Shown here: piece by piece, positions 8,261 to 18,000 of the stretch | Layout of the letters: every line of letters begins with the position of its first letter | Numbering within the stretch: the first letter of the stretch is position 1 | Source of the DNA: JAGQPD01 sp020426865 | GTDB taxonomy: Bacteria > Planctomycetota > Planctomycetia > Pirellulales > Pirellulaceae | Assembly (NCBI GenBank): GCA_041399065.1 | Contig: JAWKTN010000007.1 | Span: 248,001 to 312,000 of the forward strand | Direction of reading: 5' to 3' | Length of the DNA: 64,000 nucleotides | Notes under the pieces: model-generated | Seen by the model: the letters and a program-made list of their open reading frames with translations, nothing else | The model's database searches: none | Told to the model about the DNA's origin: nothing | Program-made: the position numbers and the translations under genes

Positions 8261-9925
8261 CTATTCCGGTACAAAATCGCCCACTACACTTACCTGACGC
8301 ACTTGCCGCGTGCCGAATTCCAACATCCGCACGGTCACCTCGATGCCACGCAACGGGTAAGGGTAGGGGGGAGATGTCTCTTGTTCGTTGATGTCGTCAA
8401 CACCTCCAGCACCATCATCGTCGAGCCCGTTGGTTCCCTCGTCAATGACCAAGTCGCCAACTCCCGTGGGTTGTGGATATGTCACAGGAATCGGATCGGG
8501 ATCCTGATTGATCCCGTCGCGCTCATAGCCAGTCGACCATGTGTCGTAGGTGTCCGCGTAATCTCCCGATGGCGACGCCAACAATTTGTGTAAACGACTT
8601 TTGTAATGCGGGCGAGTCGCAAAACGCGATGCAGGATTCCCGGCCGCAGAATTGAACGCATACAAAGGAACCGCGTTGGCGCTGATTGGTTTGAGCGCCG
8701 CTACGCCGACACTGTTAAAATTCGGTCGCGGATAGTTCCACGAGTAACCCAGGTCGACAAACGCACCTCGCCCAACCAGTTGGTACTCGACGCCGGCCGA
8801 TGTCTGAAATACGGCCCCCAGAGAAGCGGACGATGGTGGTAGTGCAAAACCGATATCGCCCGGCCTTAACACCGGCGACGCAGGATCCGCGGTCAACTGA
8901 ACCAACGGCGCGTCCGGATCAAATGCTCGAACATCAAACGCGAGCACATCTCCCAAAACGATATCACTACCCTCGTAGACGCCCGCTTTGGGATTTCTGG
9001 CCGAAAAAATCAACCATCCTGGATTGGTAGGATTCGTGGCACTATTGGGCGGTATGGGCCAATGGGCATACCGATTCTTTCGATCGGTAAGATCAGAAAG
9101 CGAATTCGCCTCCATATGACCGGCGGCCAAATTCGGACGCGCCGACAAATCGTTCTCCGTAAAGAACTGGTTGACCAGCGTCAGACTCGTGCACGGATAT
9201 GCGGAGATCGCAGCTGTCAAATCTGGCCGAATCAACAAAACGCGGCGATAGACGACGAGGTTCTCATGGAGATCCCAAATGTCCACGTTATCATTTCCCG
9301 TGGCGTCTGGCGTATCCTTCCAACCGACCCACCAGACAATTTCCGCTTCGTTGGATTCCACGACCACCGATGCGCCTCCCGGCGTTGGGGTGTAGTAGCC
9401 GCGGAATGGCTTGCCACGACTTCGCACCGTGAACATCAAACAATCGTCAAAGTCGCCGTAGTACGATTGCGGCTGTACGTTGGTTGTCCCGCCTTGAGGA
9501 TCGGCGACACCGTCGGCATTGCCGTCGGTCACCCCAGCGAGGCTATCTAAATCCGCTCGGCGGCCCTCAATGTATTCAAAATACCCCAACCCGGCAGATG
9601 GATCGATCGGCGGCTGTAGCGGACAGGTGATACTATCTAAGTCCTCCTGCAATCGCTGCGCAACCGTCCGCAGTTGCCCCGACAACTCGAGCATCGCCCG
9701 CTGCTGCTGCATGCTGTCACCGAGGATCTGAAATGCCTGCACTACCGCAAGCACGACAAGCAACGTCAGTGTGACGGCGACCAACAATTCGACTAAGGTC
9801 AGGCCACGACGCACGCCGCCGCGAACAGACTCTCGCGACCTTCCCGCGACAACGCGATGAGTTTCCAGCCAATGACCCGCACAATGGTTAAAACGATGAC
9901 GACGGCGAAAATCACATCCACGCAT
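8261..9925 (-). CDS. GspJ-like type II pseudopilin
   Basis: From the ATG at 9925 the product is 554 aa. A prepilin motif R-R-G-L-T-L-V-E-L-L-V-A-V-T-L-T lies about 40 residues in, followed by a hydrophobic helix and Q-x-L-R-x-V-A-Q-R-L-Q-x-D-L, the layout of GspJ/PulJ minor pseudopilins. The rest is a large globular part rich in D and P. The frame stays open to 10153, but that extension only translates the 17-bp tandem repeat at 10051-10135, so it is rejected. A GTG at 9814 just before R-R-G-L is another candidate start. Pseudopilins are inner-membrane proteins cut by a prepilin peptidase; no partner type II genes are in the window. Confidence 0.82.
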   Translation of the reverse strand: MRGCDFRRRHRFNHCAGHWLETHRVVAGRSRESVRGGVRRGLTLVELLVAVTLTLLVVLAVVQAFQILGDSMQQQRAMLELSGQLRTVAQRLQEDLDSITCPLQPPIDPSAGLGYFEYIEGRRADLDSLAGVTDGNADGVADPQGGTTNVQPQSYYGDFDDCLMFTVRSRGKPFRGYYTPTPGGASVVVESNEAEIVWWVGWKDTPDATGNDNVDIWDLHENLVVYRRVLLIRPDLTAAISAYPCTSLTLVNQFFTENDLSARPNLAAGHMEANSLSDLTDRKNRYAHWPIPPNSATNPTNPGWLIFSARNPKAGVYEGSDIVLGDVLAFDVRAFDPDAPLVQLTADPASPVLRPGDIGFALPPSSASLGAVFQTSAGVEYQLVGRGAFVDLGYSWNYPRPNFNSVGVAALKPISANAVPLYAFNSAAGNPASRFATRPHYKSRLHKLLASPSGDYADTYDTWSTGYERDGINQDPDPIPVTYPQPTGVGDLVIDEGTNGLDDDGAGGVDDINEQETSPPYPYPLRGIEVTVRMLEFGTRQVRQVSVVGDFVPE

Positions 9926-10050
9926 TAGCAACACGGGGCGTCTCCAATGTCTATGTAACAAGATCGATCTCTGCACAAATCGGCCGGTGTGAAATGCCAG
10001 TCGGCGGAAACGTCCGTTTGTGCACAGGTTGATCGTCCCGCCCACGTCAC

Positions 10051-10135
10051 CATTCCGTCCGCGTCGCCATTCCGTCCGCGTCGCCATTCCGTCCGCGTCG
10101 CCATTCCGTCCGCGTCGCCATTCCGTCCGCGTCAC
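10051..10135. repeat. 17-bp minisatellite, five tandem copies
   Basis: The unit CATTCCGTCCGCGTCGC is repeated five times without interruption; the last copy differs by one base (CAC for CGC). It lies in the 416-bp intergenic stretch 9926-10341 between the divergent pseudopilin and TPR genes. Because 17 is not a multiple of three, every frame cycles through the same 17 residues, which creates false open frames on the minus strand. Apart from this array nothing else is recognisable in the stretch. Confidence 0.95.
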
Positions 10136-10341
10136 TGTTTGGCCTACATTCACCCGTGACCCGCGCCAAGCCCCGTAATCCTTCTATTTGATTCTGTCGG
10201 GCAGTTTGTGTCAAGAACGAAGCCAAATCCCGACAAAACCAACCATCAATTGACCAGCTTCCCTGAAAACCGTTAGCATGAGGACTTGCCTTTCCTATTC
10301 CATGGGTCGTTTGAAGACAAATAACACGAAGGAGTCGACGG

Positions 10342-13300
10342 ATGCGAGCCGCTCTCGCCATGTTCCATACGGCACTGATCACGATGGCACTTGCCGCCAT
10401 AGTGGGGGAGCCCCCCATCGCAGAAGCTCAACAGCCAGCCCCCACTACCCCCACAACGGGCGCGCCCAAAGACGATGCCGAAGGAGCCGGTCCCAAGTCA
10501 TCGCCGGCCGCAGTGGCCGCCTACAGTGACATCGCCAATCTGCAAAACAATGGTGAATTCGCTGTCGCCGTCGATGACTGGAAGAAGTTCTTGCTCAAAC
10601 ACGGCAAGGAACCGATTGCCCTTCAAGCGCACCACAACTTGGGTGTCTGCTTGATGCAAACCAACCAGTTGGTGCCTGCCGCTCAGGAATTCCAGTTGGT
10701 TGTCAAGAACGGCGGGACTGAGGAATTCGTCGAGGAAGCGTATCTGAATCTGGGGTGGTGCCAATATTCGCAGGGCATTGAAGGGAACGCAGCGTCGTTC
10801 AAGGCGGCGGCAGAGACCTTTGCGAGACAGCAGCAGGCATTCCCACAAGGCAAGTTACTCCCGCAGGCCTTGTTCTATCGAGCGGAATCGCTCTACATGC
10901 AAGATGAACCGACCGCAGCCACGCCGTTGTATGAACAAATCGTGGAAAAGTTCGCCGATTCCGACATACACGCTGATGCCATGTACGCCTTGGCCGTCAG
11001 CTACCAAGAGGCAGGTGAGCACAAAAAGGCGACCGTCTTGTTCAATCGTTTTCTCGACGATTACGGCGATCACGCCATGGCAACCGAAGTCAAAATGCGC
11101 AAAGCCGAAGTCATGGCGGACACGGGAGACTTTGCGGCGGCCAGCACGCTGTTCGCGGAAGTGATTGCGTCGCCAGATTTCCCGGCCGCCGACCACGCCA
11201 TCTTTCGCCGCGCCCACTGCGAATCGATGCTGGGCCACTATCCGGCGGCCGCCGAACTCTACACCAAACTTGTAGAGACACATGCGAATTCCAGCTACGT
11301 CCCCGAGGCGACGATTGCCGCGGGGCGGTCCCTTTTCCATGCCGAACAATGGGACGACGCCGTGGCGTGGTTCAAAAAAGTGCTCAATGCGAGCACCCCT
11401 TTCGCTCCCGAAGCGGCCCACTGGACTTGCCGAATTCTCATCAAGCAGCAGCAGGGCGGCGCGGCCGAGAAACTGGCAATCGATTCGTTGGCCAGCTACC
11501 AGAAGACTGCGCCCGACAATCCGTTTGTCACACAATTGCAACTCGATCGCGCTGACGCCGTCTATGCAATTGCCGATCGACGAGGCGAGTCGCTACCACT
11601 TTATGTTCAATTCGTCAAAGATCACAAAGACCACGAGAGTGCCCCGCAAGCACTCTACAACGCGGCCTTCGCCGCGATGGAATTGGGACAATATGATCAG
11701 GCGATCAAACTGACCGAACAATTCGAAAAGGGATTTGCCGGCGACCGGCTCGCACCCGACGTCCTCTACGTCCGCGCTGAGTCCGAGCTGTTGGGGGGCG
11801 ATGCCGAAGCGGCGGCCAATACGTATGACAAGCTTATTCAAGAACATTCGGACCACGCCCACGGCACAACCTGGGTCCTACGAAGGGGCCTCGCGCTGTT
11901 TCTGTTGAAACAGTATCAGTCAGCCATCGAGTTGCTGCGGCCCACGATCGAAAAGTTGACCGCTGCGGAAGACCGCGCTGAAGCGTTATTCTTGATCGGC
12001 AGCAGCATGCGACAGCTAAAACAAAATGAGCAGGCCGTCCAGACGCTCGAGGCAGCCCTTTCGGCCAGTCCCAACGGGAAGCGAAGCGGGGAAATCCAAC
12101 TGGAACTGGCAAACGCCCGCGGGCAGGCCCAAACGAAGGATGCCGCAATTGAAGAATTGAAATCAATGATTGCCAACGCTAAGCCCGATGCCGTCCTCGA
12201 TCGTGCTCACTATCAATTGGCCGAGTACGCCTACGCCAACGGCCAACTGCCGCTGGCAATCGAAAATTACTCGATCGTCCTGGACAAATGGCCCGATTCG
12301 GCTCTCGCTACCCACGCCAGGTACGGTAAAGGATGGGCACAACTTCGGAGCGGTGCTTTGGAGGACGCCGTCAAAACGCTCTCGCAGCTCATCGAAGCCG
12401 ACACTACCACTTCTCTGGCACAACGAGCCTTACTCGCACGCGGCATGTGCCGGCAGCAACTGAAGCAGTACGAAGCAGCGGCGCAAGACATTCGCGAGTT
12501 TCTGGCAACTTCGCCCAAAGGAAATGATCGTGCCGACGCCCTCTATGTACAGGGATTATCACTCGTTGGACAACAGAAACTCGATGACGCGATTGAGACG
12601 TTCCGTAACCTGCTGGCCGAGCATCGCGACTACGGCCAAGCGGACAAAGTCCGATACGAATTGGGCTGGGCACTGCAATCGGCGGGGAATCGCGAGGAAG
12701 CAATCGCCGAATTCCAGCAACTGGCAACATTGTTTCCTGACAGCAACTTCGCGCCCGAAGCCAACTACCACATCGCCGAAGCGGCTTACGACGCTCGGCA
12801 GTACGACGCTGCGTTGAAATCGTATCAGATCGCTTTGGACCGAGCCGACAACGCGGACCTGAGCGAAAAGGCCGCCTACAAATTGGGCTGGACCTACTAC
12901 AAGATGGAAGATTTCAATAAGGCGATCGCGTCTTTTGAACAACAACTTCAATTTAAACAAAATGAGACGCTCTCGTCAGACGGAGCCTTCATGCTGGGCG
13001 AGTGCCTGTTCAAACTGGAAAAGCACGATCAGGCGTTGTCCGCCTTCGAAAACGCCAAAAAATTGAAGCCGTCTTCCGATACCGTGGCCGTCTTGTTGCG
13101 ACTGCATGCCGGTCAGTCCGCAGCTCAGATGAAAAAGCTCGATCAAGCCGCCGCCTACCTGCAAGAAGTCATCAGCCAATACGCCAGCAATAGCTACGTG
13201 CCACAAGCACAATTTGAATTGGCCCGGGTTCGGCAGGAACAGCAACAACCGGTAGAGGCGCGCAAGCTATTCGAAAACGTCGCGGATAGTCAACGCAACG

Positions 13301-13638
13301 AATTAGGCGCTCGAGCTCGGTTCATGTTGGGCGAACTACTGTTCAGCGACAAACAGTACGACGCAGCGATTCGCGAATTCCAACGACTGATGTACGGATA
13401 TGGCGGCGAGAAGGCTGACCAGTCCGTTCGCAATTGGCAGGCCCGCGGCGGGTTGGAAGCCGGGCGGTGCGCGGCGGTGTTGGCCGGACAGGAAAAAGAT
13501 AGTACCAAACAAAACGAACTGGTCGCCACGGCTCAAAAGTACTTCCAATATGTCGCCGAAAAGCACCCCAATGCCGAAGAAGCTGCCGCAGCCAAACAAC
13601 AACTGCAGAAAATCGGCGAAAGAGGCATACGACGATGA
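10342..13638 (+). CDS. Large periplasmic TPR-repeat protein of an Exb/Tol operon
   Basis: The 1098-aa protein has a signal peptide (hydrophobic residues 7-20, P-I-A-E-A-Q-Q around 27-33), then tetratricopeptide-type repeats for nearly its whole length, with recurring blocks such as A-L-Y-N-A-A-F-A-A-M-E-L-G-Q-Y and Y-K-L-G-W-T-Y-Y-K. The ATG at 10342 follows a GAAGGAG ribosome-binding site by about 7 bases. TPR arrays are protein-interaction scaffolds and resemble YbgF/CpoB and BamD partners of Tol systems. The stop overlaps the start of exbB (ATGA). A role in envelope energy transduction is inferred from this operon. Confidence 0.9.
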   Translation: MRAALAMFHTALITMALAAIVGEPPIAEAQQPAPTTPTTGAPKDDAEGAGPKSSPAAVAAYSDIANLQNNGEFAVAVDDWKKFLLKHGKEPIALQAHHNLGVCLMQTNQLVPAAQEFQLVVKNGGTEEFVEEAYLNLGWCQYSQGIEGNAASFKAAAETFARQQQAFPQGKLLPQALFYRAESLYMQDEPTAATPLYEQIVEKFADSDIHADAMYALAVSYQEAGEHKKATVLFNRFLDDYGDHAMATEVKMRKAEVMADTGDFAAASTLFAEVIASPDFPAADHAIFRRAHCESMLGHYPAAAELYTKLVETHANSSYVPEATIAAGRSLFHAEQWDDAVAWFKKVLNASTPFAPEAAHWTCRILIKQQQGGAAEKLAIDSLASYQKTAPDNPFVTQLQLDRADAVYAIADRRGESLPLYVQFVKDHKDHESAPQALYNAAFAAMELGQYDQAIKLTEQFEKGFAGDRLAPDVLYVRAESELLGGDAEAAANTYDKLIQEHSDHAHGTTWVLRRGLALFLLKQYQSAIELLRPTIEKLTAAEDRAEALFLIGSSMRQLKQNEQAVQTLEAALSASPNGKRSGEIQLELANARGQAQTKDAAIEELKSMIANAKPDAVLDRAHYQLAEYAYANGQLPLAIENYSIVLDKWPDSALATHARYGKGWAQLRSGALEDAVKTLSQLIEADTTTSLAQRALLARGMCRQQLKQYEAAAQDIREFLATSPKGNDRADALYVQGLSLVGQQKLDDAIETFRNLLAEHRDYGQADKVRYELGWALQSAGNREEAIAEFQQLATLFPDSNFAPEANYHIAEAAYDARQYDAALKSYQIALDRADNADLSEKAAYKLGWTYYKMEDFNKAIASFEQQLQFKQNETLSSDGAFMLGECLFKLEKHDQALSAFENAKKLKPSSDTVAVLLRLHAGQSAAQMKKLDQAAAYLQEVISQYASNSYVPQAQFELARVRQEQQQPVEARKLFENVADSQRNELGARARFMLGELLFSDKQYDAAIREFQRLMYGYGGEKADQSVRNWQARGGLEAGRCAAVLAGQEKDSTKQNELVATAQKYFQYVAEKHPNAEEAAAAKQQLQKIGERGIRR

Positions 13639-14576
13639 TCCGCAATCTCGATTCGACTCGCACGCGATGCTGGCCTGCGTCTCTGGTCTTAGTCACCGTC
13701 GCATTTGGCCTGATTGGAACATCCCGCCCATCCGCGGCATGGCAACCAGTTATTGAGGATCCGGCCGTCTCGGGAACGGAGATGGCCGTTCCCGATGTAT
13801 CGGTCGATCCTGACGCTCCCGCGGCCGCATTGGGCCCCGAGCAGTTGAGTTTACTCAACCTCGTTACCAAGGGCGGCTTCTTGATGATCCCGCTGGGGTT
13901 AATGGCCGTTGCCATGGTTGCCATCGTCATCGAGCGGCTTCTCGGTCTTAGACAGGCACGCGTCATGCCACCCGCGCTCATTGACGGCCTTGGGTCGCAA
14001 TCGACATCGGCCTCGACGTTCGACCCACGTCGTGCCTATCGGCTATGCCAACAATTCCCTTCCGCCTGCTCAACCGTTGTCCGAGCAATGTTGCTAAAGG
14101 TGGGGCGCCCCCATGCAGAAGTTGAACACACCGTGGCAGAAGTTAGCCAACGGGAAGCCGATCGATTGTACGCCAACGCCCGCTGGCTGAACCTGATCGC
14201 CGCAGTCGCTCCGCTCGTTGGATTGCTCGGAACCGTCTGGGGGATGATCCGCGCGTTCTTTGATACCACTCAGCTGCACGTCGGCCAAAACAAAGCCAAC
14301 TTTCTCGCCGAAGGCATCTACACCGCCCTGGTGACGACCCTCGCCGGGCTTTCCGTCGCCATTCCAGCCGCGATCTTTGCCCATTATTTCGAAGGACGCA
14401 TTCAATCGCTGTTTCATCGGATCGACGAATTGCTATTCAACCTCTTACCGCAAGTTGAACGTTTCGAAGGCCGCATGCGCACCAGCGAACACTCGCTCGA
14501 AGCAGGCGACCCGACTCCGCCCCCACCCCCACCCTCTACGTCTGCCATGAGCGGTGTGGCGGAAAGCCGCCGTTGA
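13635..14576 (+). CDS. exbB: MotA/TolQ/ExbB proton channel family protein
   Basis: 313 aa. An N-terminal hydrophobic segment ending in P-S-A-A-W-Q looks like a signal peptide and precedes a short Pro/Asp-rich periplasmic part. Three membrane helices follow: about 78-101 (G-G-F-L-M-I-P-L-G-L), 189-213 (A-P-L-V-G-L-L-G-T-V-W-G-M) and 230-255 (L-V-T-T-L-A-G-L-S-V-A-I-P-A). The G-L-L-G-T-V-x-G-M and L-x-T-T-x-A-G-L-x-x-A-I-P signatures are diagnostic of TolQ/ExbB. It forms the stator channel that converts proton-motive force to envelope work together with ExbD, encoded 30 bp downstream. The extra N-terminal signal domain is common in longer ExbB variants. Confidence 0.93.
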   Translation: MIRNLDSTRTRCWPASLVLVTVAFGLIGTSRPSAAWQPVIEDPAVSGTEMAVPDVSVDPDAPAAALGPEQLSLLNLVTKGGFLMIPLGLMAVAMVAIVIERLLGLRQARVMPPALIDGLGSQSTSASTFDPRRAYRLCQQFPSACSTVVRAMLLKVGRPHAEVEHTVAEVSQREADRLYANARWLNLIAAVAPLVGLLGTVWGMIRAFFDTTQLHVGQNKANFLAEGIYTALVTTLAGLSVAIPAAIFAHYFEGRIQSLFHRIDELLFNLLPQVERFEGRMRTSEHSLEAGDPTPPPPPPSTSAMSGVAESRR

Positions 14577-14606
14577 CTCACGCCCCCCACCTAGGAACGC
14601 AACACC

Positions 14607-15023
14607 ATGCCAGTTCGAGTCAAAAAAAGCCGCAGCCTCGAAGCACTCAACATCACCGCGTTGATCGACGTCGTCTTCTTGCTCCTGATCTTTTTCCTCG
14701 TGGCCACGCGATTCGCCGAAGAAGATCGCGAACTGGATGTCGACCTCCCCACTGCAAGTGAAGCCAAACCGTGGATCGAGAAACCACGGGAAGTATTTGT
14801 CAACATCGATGAACAGGGACGCTACTTTGTCAATGGCCAGGCACTCGACTTGCCCGGATTACATCGCGTGATGGACGAAGCGGCTCTCAACAATCCGCTC
14901 ACACAAACCGTTGTGATCCGCGCCGACAAGAAGTGCAGTTGGGACGCCGTTGTCTCCGCATTCGATACGTGCCATCAAGCCGGTATCCATAACATCATCC
15001 CAACCACGCGCGGTGCCGACTGA
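14607..15023 (+). CDS. exbD: ExbD/TolR biopolymer transport protein
   Basis: 138 aa, the normal length. One membrane helix near residues 15-35 contains the conserved channel aspartate in L-I-D-V-V-F-L-L-L-I-F-F. The periplasmic part begins D-L-P-T-A-S and ends with the family pattern V-V-I-R-A-D-K-x-x-x-W-D-A-V-V followed by G-I-H-N-I. It partners the ExbB encoded immediately upstream. Confidence 0.93.
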   Translation: MPVRVKKSRSLEALNITALIDVVFLLLIFFLVATRFAEEDRELDVDLPTASEAKPWIEKPREVFVNIDEQGRYFVNGQALDLPGLHRVMDEAALNNPLTQTVVIRADKKCSWDAVVSAFDTCHQAGIHNIIPTTRGAD

Positions 15024-15084
15024 CGCCGGCATTGCGCAATGCTCAACATCATAACGCCACGAAACAGACCGATATCGACAAAGC

Positions 15085-18000
15085 ATGAACACGCGACAAC
15101 ATACCATTCGACGCGTGGAGATCGATCGAGCCGAACGCCTCTTTGACGAACAGCTCTGGCCCATCCACTTGTCGCTCGCGGCACTGGGTAGCTTCCTGTT
15201 CGGAATCGTTGTCACGGTTCTGCGTTTCGATGATCCAAGCTGGTACGGCAACGCTGCCTTGTGGGCGGTTCTCGTTCCCATGCTCACTTCGCTTGCCATG
15301 TGGCTAGTGGCCCGCGTTGAGAATCGGCTGGTTCGACGTACCGTCCTGCTCTCTACTATTCTCAGCTTGATCATTAATCTGGCTTTCATTGTGATCATGG
15401 CCTGGGCAAAAATCTTCAGTCATTCCTGGCTCGAACCAACCACCCACAACCCACAACCGAACCACCAACGCCACATCGTACTGCCCGAATATGTTATTCG
15501 CCCGCCCGATCCACAGCATCAAGTCCAACGTGACCTGGAACGTCCCATCGAGTCCGGTGAAGCGGCACCCACGGAAAACGCGGTCTCGCGTCAGATTCCC
15601 AGTTCCACACTCAACGATGGGCAAGACTCTGCCTCACAGGCCAACGTAACGCAGCCAACAACCCAACCAAAATTGGAAATGCGTAACGAGATGTCCGATG
15701 CGCCGCCGCGGCGGGCGCTCGAGTTGGCCTCGCTCAGCCGGTCCTACGTCCGCACAACCTCAGCGCCCAGCCAGCTCGCTCGTGCAGCCCCTGCGGCCGA
15801 CGTACAATCAGCCGAATCTGTCGACTCTCCCAATCACCCCGCCGATGCGAGTGTCGACAGATCGTCACCGCAATTGGCAAACTCCCCAGATCGAGGCGAC
15901 TCGCATCCGCCGGCTCCAGAAACTCAGCGTCTGGTTGACAGCGAAATCTCACCGGCCAGACAACAGGAATCCAATATTACCCGACCAGAACAAACCGACC
16001 AACCTAATTCCCGGTCGGAGGCTCCGCGGTCTTTGCCCCGCCAAATGCAAATCGCACGAACAATGCCCAGATCGCAATTGCCGATCCAGCGTCTTGCGCC
16101 ATCGGTTGCCCAGCAAACCGATTCCGACGCCATCTCGCCGGCGCCCACTTCGACAATCGAGCGGCGTTCGACACGACCCGATGTTCCCGAAACCGCCAAT
16201 ACTTCAACGGTTTCTGTCGCTCCACAGCCGCAAGATCCCGCGGCCACTCGCATGCAACAGGAGGATGTCGTCCCCGAGGTCGCCAGTATTCGGCGACCGA
16301 CCCGTGACGATCCTCGGTCCCGATTGATGGCGCCGGCGACTTCCGCCGTCGCCACAGACAGCACGACAACGGCGCCACGGACACAGGCGCCGTCTGAGAC
16401 CCTCGAGGCGTCGACGTCCACGATCAGCCGCAACGCCGTCGAACAAACCGTCGGACGCAAGTCGGATCAGCCCCTCGACGAATCCCTGGCGACTGCCCCT
16501 GCCGACGTCGCTCCCACGTCGCTGTCGCGAAATGATTTCGCCAGCCAAGGCCCTTCACCACCGTCGCCCCAGCGTGTCGCCGTCAATTCTGGCAGTCGAC
16601 GACAACAGCGGATGGATGCCGTTGGAGACTTCAACACCCACGCTGCGACGGCCAATGATTCCCCTGGAGCGCCGTCAGCGATCGCTACAAGTGCCCCAGC
16701 CATGGAGCCGTCACCGATGGCGGTTTCCAAGTCGCTTGGTGGCGTTGCGGGAATCGGCAGCGGGCCGAATTTGCAGCAGGCGGTCGAGACGACTCAGGCG
16801 GCCACCGGTACTGCAAATATGGCCTCAGCGGCCACGGTGCGCAACGAGGCGACTCAACAAGCACCGCGAGACAACGCTGCGACCCCTAGTATGATGGCTC
16901 GAGCTACTCGTGCCCATGCGGGCTCCGGACTGCCCGGCGCGCCCCTAAAGGCCATGGATATCGATCAGGCTAGCGCTGCCGGATCGAGTTCACCAACCGA
17001 AGTTTCCGCCAGCAGTTCCGCGTCCCTGACACAGGCGGCCGCCAATGCCACCAACGACGCGATGACGGCATCGAAAGGCGAGTCACAGCTCGACCTTGGC
17101 CCGACCGCCTTGGCGAAGGCCGCACAGCAAGGACGAGCCGAAGGGGGCGGCCAACCGTTCTTGAATGTACAAACGCAGGCCCAGTCCTTGGCCCGTCGAG
17201 CTGTTGGAGGTTCGCCCGGGACACCTTCTCATGCGGCTCGGCCAACCACAGGAGACGTGGCGGATAACGATCCACCGCCGCCCGACGAAGCTGGTGCGAG
17301 CGCCAACGAACGCGAGACACGCGTGTCTCACCAAGCCGGTGGTGCTCCGCAGTTGTCTGGGCCACGATCGGCCGATGTCGATGCCACCGGCGCAAACTCG
17401 GCCGAACTCCTCGAGGGCCCCCTGCAAATCGCCCGTGCCGCCGCAATCCCCAATCAAGTTGGTCCCGCCACCGCTGGCGCGGAAATGCACCGCGTTGACC
17501 GGCGACCGTCGCGCGCCGCCTTCGTTCCCAATACGATCGCCGAAGAGATACGCACCGGCGGAACACCAGTATCCGCGGGCGCACATGACGCACAGCCGAT
17601 CGGCACAAGCGACACGTCATGGGAGCATGCAGACTCGTCCATTTCATCATTGTCGCGCGAGTCGGGAAGCGGAAGTCCGTCGGCGGGCAAGGCAGAGATC
17701 TTCGCGCCGTCTGGCCCCGTCGTGTCGACGGAGAGGGCCGTCGAACGCCGTTCCGTCGCCGATTCTCCCATATCGAAATCCAAGCCAATGACAGAGGTTC
17801 GGGTCACCCGCAGTACATCATCTGTGACTCGACAACCCACATCGACCATGGCGATCGACCCGGCGTCGTTCGCCGACGCTGACGGTTCCGCCCCGTCTCC
17901 CGGCGATGCACCAACGGGCGACGCCGATACGATCGCGACCGCATCTGCCGAGGTCGGGCGTCAAGTCACATCGGCCATTGTCGTCGACCGCGGTAGTGTT

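Noticed and set aside
9926..10418. Long minus-strand open frames rich in T-E-W-R-R-G-R-N-G-D units
   Set aside because: They only translate the 17-bp tandem repeat at 10051-10135, which is open in several frames by construction; the pseudopilin start is placed at 9925.
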